DNA of 64,000 bases, taken from the NCBI GenBank assembly GCA_014607495.2, contig CP053148.1, forward strand, positions 8,060,001 to 8,124,000, in the 5' to 3' direction. Below, piece by piece: positions 56,644-64,000 of this stretch; the first letter of the stretch is position 1, and each line of letters opens with the position of its first letter. The notes under the pieces were generated by a model. The model ran no database searches and had not been told where the DNA came from. It was given only the letters and a program-made list of their open reading frames with translations. Source of the DNA: Carposina sasakii. Lineage: Eukaryota; Arthropoda; Insecta; Lepidoptera; Carposinidae. A program made the translations under genes and the position numbers.

Positions 56644-57132
56644 TGTTTATGATAATGACGAATACTTACCCTGCTCGACTTCTTCTAGATTGTGGGAGCC
56701 AGACTTCATTCGTTACTGAAAACCTGAAAAGAAAACTTAATATTAAAACAAATAGTTCATCAACAAGACGTGTTAGTGACTCAATAACTTAACATCTTTG
56801 GTTTCTGATTGCTGTACTCTAAAAAATTAAATCAGAATAAACTCTTTCACTACTAAAGTAAACTGTATAATTATACCAAATATAGCTGAAACTTACCAAG
56901 CGTGGGTGTTGATCCGGATCAATTGAACTTACCCAATAATACGCCACTCGCAGATCCCGAATTTTATAAAAGCGACAAAATTGATATTTTAATCGGATCC
57001 GAGCTCATGTGGAGTATTGTCAAGGGTGGCTGTCAAATACCATTAAACAAAAATGGTCTTACACTCATTTATTCTAAGTTTGGCTGGTTAGTTTTCCGGC
57101 CCGATAAGTATGGCTACTTCCTTTGTTCCTAA
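56644..57132 (+). pseudogene. BEL/Pao aspartic protease, broken
   Basis: At about 56670-56730 a frame reads PARLLLDCGSQTSFVTENLK; D-C-G at 56688-56696 stands where retroviral-type proteases have D-S/T-G. The rest lies in another frame at 56902-57132 (NLPNNTPLADPEFYKSDKID, ILIGSELMWSIV, GLTLIYSKFGWLV), the usual protease C-terminus and the link to RT. Stops and frameshifts lie between (56780-56900). Confidence 0.8.
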
Positions 57133-57144
57133 TACAAAAATATT

Positions 57145-58080
57145 ATGTAATTTTAGCCAAGAAATAAAGATTCACTCTCTAAATTCTGGGAACTAGAATC
57201 ATTTACGACCCCCAATAAGAATTACTCTACTGATGATCAAATTTGTGAACAATCATTTATTACTAATACTATCCGGTTAGACTCCGGGCGATTTCAAGTT
57301 GTAATGCCATTGAAGGAATCACCAGAAATACTGGGAGATTCTTATAAATTAGCTAAACGATGCTTCTATAATTTAGAGAGACGATTTCGTAAGCAACCAG
57401 AATTAAAGCAAAAATACAAGGAGTTTATTGAAGAATATGCAACACTGGGCCACTTAACCGAAGTAGATAGACCGCCTAATGGAAACTACTTGCCTCATCA
57501 CGCCGTACTTCGTGACAAGAGCGAGACAACAAAATTGAGAGTTGTGTTTAACGCGAGCACTCGCACGTCGACCGGTAAGTCTCTAAATGACATTCAGTAT
57601 GTAGGCCCGTGTGCAAAGCGATCTTCTCTCCATATTGCTGAGATTCCGCAGCATAAGTCGTTCTTACTGGCGATATAGCTAAATGTTCCGACAGGTGTCC
57701 TCTGGACGAGTCTCACCGCCATTTGCAATTGATATTATGGAGGGACGATGATCTCAACGCTTGCGAACCCTCCAATTAAATACCGTGAGCTATGGGACGG
57801 CCTCAGCGCCATTTTTAACTACTAGATGCCTTTTACAATTATCCAAAGAATGTATAGATGAAAAGGTAGCAAGTGTTATCAAAAATGATTTTTACTGCGA
57901 CGATCTCATAACTGGCAGTGATTCTAAAATAGAACTTAAATATTTACGTGATGCTGTGGTCGAAAAGTTGGCTGAGGCTTGTTTCCCATTAAGACAGTTT
58001 CGAACAAATGTTCCAAGTATATTTGCGAGTGATTCCACTTCGACCATAGGAACTGAAAAAGATTTATCAGAGATAAATGA
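57145..58080 (+). pseudogene. BEL/Pao reverse transcriptase, broken
   Basis: 57181-57678 encodes the connecting segment and first RT blocks (KFWELESF, RFQVVMPLKE, GNYLPHHAVLRDKSETTKLR, VVFNASTRTSTGKSLND) and stops just after FLLAI, where the first catalytic aspartate region begins. About 60-80 bp there are out of frame. From 57761 the frame resumes with LQLNTVSYGTASAPFLTTRC and FYCDDLITG, the active-site block with both aspartates at about 57896-57905 (Y-C-D-D where Y-V-D-D is usual). Confidence 0.85.
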
Positions 58081-58800
58081 TCAATATTCAAATCTACAAT
58101 CACAATCGTCAGTCCTTGGGTTGAACTGGAGTCCTTCGCAGGATAGTCTTTATTTCACAATTGATTCAGACAATGAGATAATCTCTACAAAGCGGACTAT
58201 CCTTGCAACAACATGTAAGATATTTGATCCACTTGGGTTACTTAGTGCGTGTACAATAATACCAAAGATGTTGTTGCAAAGACTTTGGCAATCAAAACTT
58301 GATTGGGACGATCCGGTGCCTCCAGATGTAAACAAAGAGTGGAAAAAATTTATAACCAATCTAAGTAAAATTCAAGAATTACAAATTCCACGGTTTGTTC
58401 TTCAGGATGCGCTGACGTCCATAGAAGTACATTGTTTTGTAGACGCATCACAGCGAGCATTTGCAGCATGCGTTTATATACGATGTGTGGATGCCAAGGG
58501 TAAAATTTCAGTGAAGCTACTGTGTGCGAAGGCCAGAGTAGCCCCTATTAAACAGACTACAATCCCGAGGCTGGAGCTCGCAGCAGCCTTGCTGGGAGCA
58601 CAGCTGAGCGCAAAGGTTTGTCAATCGCTCACGTGTAAAATTGATAAAAAATATTATTGAGTGACTCTAACATTTCATTGTGTTGGATCAAAAATACACA
58701 ACCGAGTAATCTCAAGCAGTTTGTATACAATAGAGTAAATGAAATTCACGAGCTGACTGACAAATCTTCATGGAACCATGTCCCAACTGACATGAATCCA
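58081..58800 (+). pseudogene. BEL/Pao RNase H region, frameshifted
   Basis: LGLNWSPSQDSLYF, TKRTILATTCKIFDPLGLLS, PKMLLQRLWQSKLDWDDPVP, VHCFVDASQRAFAACVYIR and TTIPRLELAAALLGAQL are the conserved Pao-type core and RNase H blocks. The frame ends at 58660; the next (58657-59325) overlaps it by 4 bp and starts SDSNISLCWIKN, so one frameshift divides the domain. The RNase H catalytic D (VDAS) and E (RLELAA) are present. Confidence 0.85.
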
Positions 58801-59325
58801 GCAGACATTGCGTCGCGGGGAATCAGCCCCAGCCAATTGAAAGACGCTTCATTATGGTTTAACGGGCCATTATTTTTAATGCAATCCGAGACTGAGTGGC
58901 CACGCCCACAAATTATTAATGTTGAGATGCCAGAACTTAAGGTGTACACTTGTGTTACGCCACAGCAATCATCCTTTGATTTTGCTAGATTCTCGAAATA
59001 TCAACGTATGATTCGCGTTGTTGCATATATTTTAAGGCCCACTGATATTTATTGTGACAACGGAACCAATTTTGTAGGCGCTAAAAATGAGTTGGGTAAA
59101 ATGCTGCAAGCGAGCCGAAAGACAGTGATAGAGTACGCTCAGGAGAAAGATATTAGGTTTCATTTTAGTCCCGCGTATTCTCCTCATTTTAATTCAATTT
59201 CTGAGGCCGGTATAAAGGCAGCTAAGTTACATTTAAAACGTGTAGTCGGTAATTCTAATTTAACGTTTGAGGAACTTACAACGCTATTCACAGAAATCGA
59301 AGAGATCCTAATTCCCGTCCATTGA
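58801..59325 (+). pseudogene. BEL/Pao integrase, internally deleted
   Basis: After the end of RNase H (HVPTDMNPADIASRGISP) the frame reaches RFSKYQRMIRVVAYILRP and jumps directly to TDIYCDNGTNFVGAKNELG. In intact elements the zinc-binding His/Cys module and the first third of the integrase core lie between these, so this in-frame junction marks a deletion of several hundred bases. The second core aspartate (YCDNG) and the glutamate (SEAGI) remain. The frame stops at 59325. Confidence 0.8.
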
Positions 59326-59886
59326 CTCCTCTGACATCTGATCCTAATGATATTTCACCGTTGACTCCAGGGCACTTCCTGATAGGGCGGCCACTAACCG
59401 CCTTACCAGAAAATCCTATTACTACAACATTATCCAAATAGATACCAAAAGATCGAGCAGTTGAGACAACACTTTTGGACACGATTCCACAAAGAATATT
59501 TGAACGAGCTACAGCAACGCACAAAATGGCGAGCGAAAACCTGCGAGCTGAAAGAAGGTGACCTCGTCGCGATTAAAGATGACCGCGTCCCGCCGATGCG
59601 ATGGCAGTTGGGACGTGTTCACCAATTATATCCAGGCCAGGATGGCATTACCAGAGTGGCTGACTTCCGGACAGCAAAGGGCATCGTCAAGAGAGCAGTC
59701 AATCGAGTTTGCCCACTACCCATACGAGACTCCGTTGATGGTAATCATGATCTTGGAAGCCAGGACTTCCAAGGCGGGGAGCCTGTTCGTGATCCTACTA
59801 CGGAGGCGACAAGAGAGGAGCGGGGAGAGGGGCAGCCGGGCGAGCGACCGACGACGCCGTCCGCGAGCCCAGAGAGAAGCAAATAA
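59326..59886 (+). pseudogene. BEL/Pao integrase C-terminus (DUF5641-like)
   Basis: [32 protein letters not shown] up to a stop at about 59440, then one frame over: FWTRFHKEYLNELQQRTKWR, LKEGDLVAIKDDRVPPMRWQ, LGRVHQLYPGQDG, VADFRTAKGIVKRAVNRVCP. This matches the conserved C-terminal domain of BEL/Pao integrases. The tail to 59886 is Glu-, Pro- and Gly-rich and ends PSASPERSK. Confidence 0.85.
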
Positions 59887-60004
59887 TACCGAAACGACAC
59901 GGACGTGTTACTATGACACGTCCGTATGTATTTAAAGCCTCTTCATTTAATATACAATATTCTGCATGTCCAGGTCTTTAATTCATCCAACACGGCATCC
60001 TGGA
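59887..60004 (+). repeat. Truncated 3' LTR
   Basis: ACGTGTTACTATGACACGTC, AAAGCCTCTTCATTTAATAT, GCATGTCCAGGTCTTTAATT and CACGGCATCCTGGACA match 53423-53515. The match stops near 60004, where other repeat sequence begins; the remaining LTR was lost or displaced. Confidence 0.7.
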
Positions 60005-60009
60005 CACCA

Positions 60010-60228
60010 TCTCTTTTTGAAATTACATTATTGGAAACGTTATTTTTCATCCCGATAGCTATACATAAGCCAAATCTCGGCAAACAAAGCTGAATCCCTC
60101 AGCACAATGATTTAATGATGAAACGATCAACCATATCCTAACGGATTATATTATGGAGAAGTGTTTTTATCTTAGTCAAGATATTATATATTATAAAATT
60201 ATTAATAAAGAAATTGAAAAAATTACCT
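60010..60228. repeat. Repeat related to 25820-26100
   Basis: AAATTACATTATTGGAAACG and TTTTTCATCCCGATAGCTAT match 25971-26010; AAGTGTTTTTATCTTAGTCA and ATTATTAATAAAGAAATTGA match, inverted, 26050-26105. The tRNA-like part is absent. Confidence 0.6.
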
Positions 60229-60263
60229 TTATAAAATTAGAGATTTACCTAAGGTAATGACTT

Positions 60264-60524
60264 GCCGCGTGGTGCCGGCAGAGTAGAATTTGTACCACCA
60301 CATGTCTGCCCGTGGGTATCGTAAGAGGCGATTAAGGGTTTCCGAGAGGAGGGCAGCAGCGCCTCCCGTCTTGACAACATAGTCCAAAATACAAACTGCG
60401 GTCACCAACCCGCCTGCCCAGCGTGGTGACTATGGGCAAATACCCCCCATGGCAGTCTTGTGACGTGCCCTAGGGGAGGGCTACGTCCATCAGTGGACTG
60501 CAATAGGCTGATGATGATGATGAA
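60264..60524 (+). mobile_element. SINE S1 copy 3
   Basis: GCCGCGTGGTGCCGGCAGAG to GTGGACTGCAATAGGCTGAT, ending in (GAT)n instead of the (GAA)n of the other copies. The same simple-sequence choice is seen in RTE LINE tails. Slightly diverged, for example GAGAGGAGGGCAGCAGCGCC in the middle. Confidence 0.8.
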
Positions 60525-60549
60525 TAACTATAAGAATACGTTCAGAGCT

Positions 60550-60665
60550 CAGCTGCTTTTCCTTCCGTGCGTGATGTAAGAGTCGACACTAGCTAGCAAC
60601 TAATCACTGATCTTCTCTGATCCCACTAACCTAAATGTGGCCGTAAAAGCTCTTGAAGATCGTGC
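60550..60665 (-). repeat. Dispersed repeat, inverted copy (GCCACGTT type)
   Basis: CAGCTGCTTTTCCTTCCGTG, AGCAACTAATCACTGATCTT and CCTAAATGTGGCCGT are the reverse complement of blocks in 27791-27937 and 32157-32302. Confidence 0.6.
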
Positions 60666-61490
60666 AGCTCCCTACTCCATTATGGGAAAATTTTACCGAA
60701 ATATAAAAAAATCTACACATCTAAAGTTGTACTGTGATACAATTTTCAAGGGGACATATCTCCCACATTTCCAAAATTCAGTAACATTACCGTTCTACCG
60801 TCGGATTTAAACGAGTAATAGGGTGTTAGAGTTTCCAACCTCAACAATGTTTGCCAACATAACAAAATCAATTTACCACCCTTAGGGTGGTCACTACCGG
60901 TACCTTTGTGCCCAGAGCGCGTGCTCTTGAAGGTACCGTAACATGGGTAAACTGACCTTTATACACATCACGAGCTTCGGGTACAGTACCTTTGTGAAAC
61001 GGTTGTTTTATCCGACAATTTCGTGTTTTGTGGATAAATTAATTACTTTCAAGATAAATTAGTTTTGTTAACCTTTACAGGCAATTTTTTTATATCATCA
61101 ATAACATTTTCATGTATATTATTTTTATAGACTGTGCATCTATGGCATCTTTGGATGGCGACGCAGCCATATAGCCACCGTATGAGCGGACAAACAGGCC
61201 CTGTTTGGGGTCAAGATACACTGTTAACACCCGACGTAATGACACGCGTGTCAGTAGGTACATATCAATCGCATACATTTTATATGGTCCATGACACATT
61301 ATTTTTATAACACCCAAGCACCATTCATTTTCGACGTGTTAACGTGTCGGGTGTGTCTTGACCCTTACGGTATGCAAATTTACTTCTCGACCGCTATATG
61401 ACGGCACCGCTATCCTAGAAAACGATAGCCTTATTGTATGTAATGTCTTTTCATCTATTGATATGGAATTCTAGTTTCTTTAGGGCCGAA
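60666..61490. other. Unassigned sequence
   Basis: GGTACCTTTGTG-like motifs occur at about 60900 and 60985, and GGTACC occurs in both orientations (60898-60950). 61391-61430 has the short repeat also found at 46443-46480. The 75-codon minus-strand frame at 61090-61317 has no motif. Confidence 0.35.
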
Positions 61491-61590
61491 TTTTGAAATG
61501 GTTAGGTAGCTAACCTAAAGGATAAATTTAATACTGGGTTCTTCAAAAAATTGAGGCAACATCAACTGTATTATTCAGATAGCCTACTAT
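61491..61590. mobile_element. Foldback family F, partial copy
   Basis: TAGGGCCGAATTTTGAAATG, AAAGGATAAATTTAATACTG and GGCAACATCAACTGTATTAT align loosely with 19517-19640; the right terminus is missing. Confidence 0.45.
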
Positions 61591-62344
61591 AGAAAACTGA
61601 CTATAGAAAAAATCGACCTTTAACCACATAACATTTATTATTTACTTACAAAACCTTATCTAGACCATTAAAAAAGTACTAAAAAAGCATAAGATAGATC
61701 CTTATCTGTAGTCTCTTCAAAAACATTGCCAAGTAAAAGAGCTTGAGTTATTTCGCTTAAGTCCTTTCCAGACCGTTCAATTTTTCATCTTTATCTTAGA
61801 CGTGCTAAGAGTCAACCCTTATTCACCGTGTTCACACCTGTAATGTGAGCTTAAGTTTGTTCTGTAGATTACAGTTTGCTCATATATTTATTTTAAAGTG
61901 AGTTTTTATCTACGTGCAATATAAAAAATTTGGAAATTTTGATATTGAAGTAGGTGAGCACTTTGAAGAACGAATCGTATACGTATATAATACAGCTTTC
62001 ATTTTATAAACATCGTGATAAACAATAATTATAGTTTTTCCTACTCTCGTTTAAACACCATTAACGAATAATATTTCTCTAAAATCTATTCATTATTTAT
62101 AGAGATAAGTAATAATTATAAGTTCACACAACTGTATGGATCACGGTTATAAAAATAAAACTTAAATAATAAATTCTAAAAGAATTGTGAAAGTAAGATG
62201 ACTCTAAAGGCTATATAGGTATATTTTATCGGGGGACCATGGCAGCGCATATATACAGCTCAATAGACAGCTACTTACCTGATGTCCGTTTCCAATATGG
62301 CGGCGGAACCATGGACCATATAATGGACATAGAAATGTAATGGA
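61591..62344. other. Unassigned AT-rich sequence
   Basis: Nothing recognised apart from AATATGGCGGCGGAACCATG near 62293. Confidence 0.35.
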
Positions 62345-62548
62345 GGATTTTCTGACAACTAAAAGTTAAAATAAGTACAAATCACCTGGATAGATGGCGT
62401 GAGCGAATCTCCTACCCGAAATTCTGTATGGACACGTACAGGGGGAGGTCAAGGGGGCGGAGCTAGGGTATGAGATGATTCATCAGAGGGTCTGAGATTC
62501 GCTCACGCCATCTATTTTTGACAGTTATTTTAACTTGTCAGAAAACCA
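62345..62548. mobile_element. Foldback family G, short copy
   Basis: GGATTTTCTGACAACTAAAA, GTTAAAATAAG and GATAGATGGCGTGAGCGAAT at the left; ATTCGCTCACGCCATCTATT, TTTTAACTTGTCAGAAAACC at the right, forming long inverted repeats. The same ends bound the nested element at 19927-21292. Confidence 0.75.
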
Positions 62549-62710
62549 AACCATAAAAACATTGTAACTCTGATTTTCGATCCACAGTGCGCCATTTGCG
62601 CCAGTAACGACCTCGTATGGTGTGGTGACTCTGGTATCTTATTTGGTAGCTTACGAATACCATTGTCAAGAAACCGCTATGATCGCCCTGTAAAATAATA
62701 AGAGCCCTAA

Positions 62711-63240
62711 ACAAGCTTCAGTTTTAAAAAACCTTTTTTTGAAATAAGCTTTTATTATTTGTTAAATAAATAAACTGATCGAATCGATCGAGTACAAGCT
62801 CCATGGGGTTGCGTCGTTAAAAATTACGGAGTTCCTATGGCCACCTTCCAGCTCCATCGTCACATCAGCTCTATGTCATAATAATTTTGCATTGTCATCC
62901 GATTTGTAGGTACATGCACGCAAAATTTCGGCTCAATCGGAAACCGGGAAATGGATCGGGACAGGTGAAACTAAATAAAAGTTTATACAAGCTTCAGTTT
63001 AAAAAAACCATTTTAAAAAAAGCATTTATTATTTGTTAATAAAATGAACTGATCAAAGAAACGAGCCCAAACTCGATAAGGTTGCGTCGTTGAATTACGG
63101 AGTTCATGGCCACCTTCCAGCTCCATCCTCAGATCAGCTCTATGTCATAATAATATTGCATTGTCATCCGATTTATACATGCATGCAAAATTTTGGCCTA
63201 ATCAAAAATCGGGAAATGGATCAAATTTAACTTGCAAGAT
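62711..63240 (+). repeat. Two-unit tandem repeat, 276-bp period
   Basis: ACAAGCTTCAGTTTTAAAAA, TTTATTATTTGTTAA, GGGTTGCGTCGTT, GGCCACCTTCCAGCTCCATC, CAGCTCTATGTCATAATAAT and TTGCATTGTCATCCGATTT occur in order at 62711-62986 and again from 62987. The units are clearly diverged. The TTCGGCTCAATCGGAAA and GGGAAATGGATC parts follow in both. Confidence 0.8.
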
Positions 63241-64000
63241 TTGGTTACAGATAACGGGAAATACATCATTTTTTCACTTTCTATCATAAATCCAATTGTA
63301 AGAGTTCATGTAATCCCCAAGTTATGATATTCCATCAGATAAAATTGAGGGCAAAAGTTCGACCATCAGAAGCGAAAAAAAAAAAACAAAACACGCAACC
63401 AACCCACAGAGTGAGTTATAGCCTATTCGCAAAGAGGGTTGACCCAACCGCAAAGGTTGAATATGTAGATAGTTACTTTAATTTATTTAAATACATTTAA
63501 ATATTCACGAGCGAAGCTTTAATACTTCTGTGGTGATCAGCAACGGCAAATTGAATATTACGAGTACGAGTATTTCTGCAAGAAATAAATAGTTAATATT
63601 GCAGCTGATTTACGTGTAACATAAAGATGGAAATTGTTTTTATTCTTAGGCTTTAGAAAAGTTGTCGGCTGTTAATCATGTGTTATTAGTATTAATAATT
63701 AGGCTACAGAATTGCCGTTTTTCTCGTTCCATATCAAAGTGTTTTATATAATATGTTGATAGGTAGTATGTATTTAAATATTGATGTGTGATTAACTTAA
63801 ACCGTCAGCATTCGAATAAAGTACGGAAGGTCGGCAACGGTAAATACGTGTATAGGTAGGGAGCATATAATGAAACAAATACAAAGGAGAGGTGGTGTAA
63901 TAACGTTTATTTAATGAATACAGTATCACCTATTAAAAGGCTTTGCCGATCTAGCGCGCTAAAATATTGTTGGTAGATCTTGTCTGAAACGCAAGAGTTC
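63241..64000. other. Unassigned AT-rich sequence
   Basis: No gene, RNA or repeat family recognised. The A-run at 63376-63390 is low-complexity. Confidence 0.35.

Larger units (their letters stand above)
53367..60004 (+). mobile_element. Degraded BEL/Pao LTR retrotransposon
   Basis: Contains in order a long leader, gag with a DUF1759-type region, a remnant zinc knuckle, aspartic protease, reverse transcriptase, Pao-type RNase H region, integrase and its DUF5641-type C-terminus. 53367-53515 and about 59850-60003 are homologous and mark the repeated ends (offset 6483 bp at the TGTTACTATGACACG match). Many frameshifts, several stops and a deletion in the integrase show that it is dead. No envelope-like gene is seen. 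Confidence 0.9.

Noticed and set aside
61090..61317. 75-codon minus-strand frame
   Set aside because: No motif; the sequence overlaps an area with short dispersed repeats.
1..64000. CRISPR arrays, bacterial operons, riboswitches and prokaryotic terminators
   Set aside because: None is present; the composition and mobile elements are those of an insect nuclear genome.

Overview
This looks like insect nuclear DNA, almost certainly from a moth or butterfly (Lepidoptera). It is AT-rich and holds no recognisable host gene. It is full of repeat signatures that I know from lepidopteran genomes: Helitron ends with the ACTTCGTCCGCG hairpin next to CTAG, RTE-type LINE tails, SINEs sharing the LINE tail that ends ...GGACTGCAATAGGCTGA, a tRNA-derived SINE, and a LINE whose ORF1 carries a baculovirus-FP-like C-terminal region. 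These family names come from memory of the families, not from a search. The window reads as an intergenic or intronic transposon graveyard with one element that still looks intact.

Layout. 1-1210: decayed CR1/Jockey-type LINE. 2.5-7.2 kb: a cluster of foldback elements (families A to E), a Helitron relic and two LINE fragments (minus strand 4285-4735, plus strand 7033-7194). 7.4-12.2 kb: three SINEs and a Helitron end. About 12182-17460: apparently complete non-LTR retrotransposon with ORF1 (307 aa) and ORF2 (978 aa, endonuclease plus reverse transcriptase). 18.4-22.1 kb: more foldback elements, including one three levels deep (D containing G containing an RTE fragment). 23062-24178 and 37922-39511: two direct copies of a composite element carrying LINE debris; the second keeps a 3' LINE ORF ending in a C2H2 finger. 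25.8-35.7 kb: an inverted pair with a tRNA-like sequence, a possible gypsy-type 5' relic, scattered SINE and repeat copies. 40-52.8 kb: mostly unassigned AT-rich sequence with a tRNA-derived SINE, a near-perfect head-to-tail pair of Helitron units (47396-48098), and a GC-richer block without obvious repeats (50160-51420). 52867-53366: 500 N assembly gap. 53367-60004: a broken BEL/Pao LTR retrotransposon. 60-64 kb: SINE, foldback and tandem repeats.

No two genes here form a host pathway. The functional logic is that of mobile DNA: LINE proteins copy LINE RNA and, through shared 3' ends, SINE RNA; transposases and Helitron proteins encoded elsewhere would move the short non-autonomous elements; the BEL/Pao element is too broken to move itself. 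Repeat family letters (A to H) and SINE numbers (S1 to S3) are labels made for this answer only.
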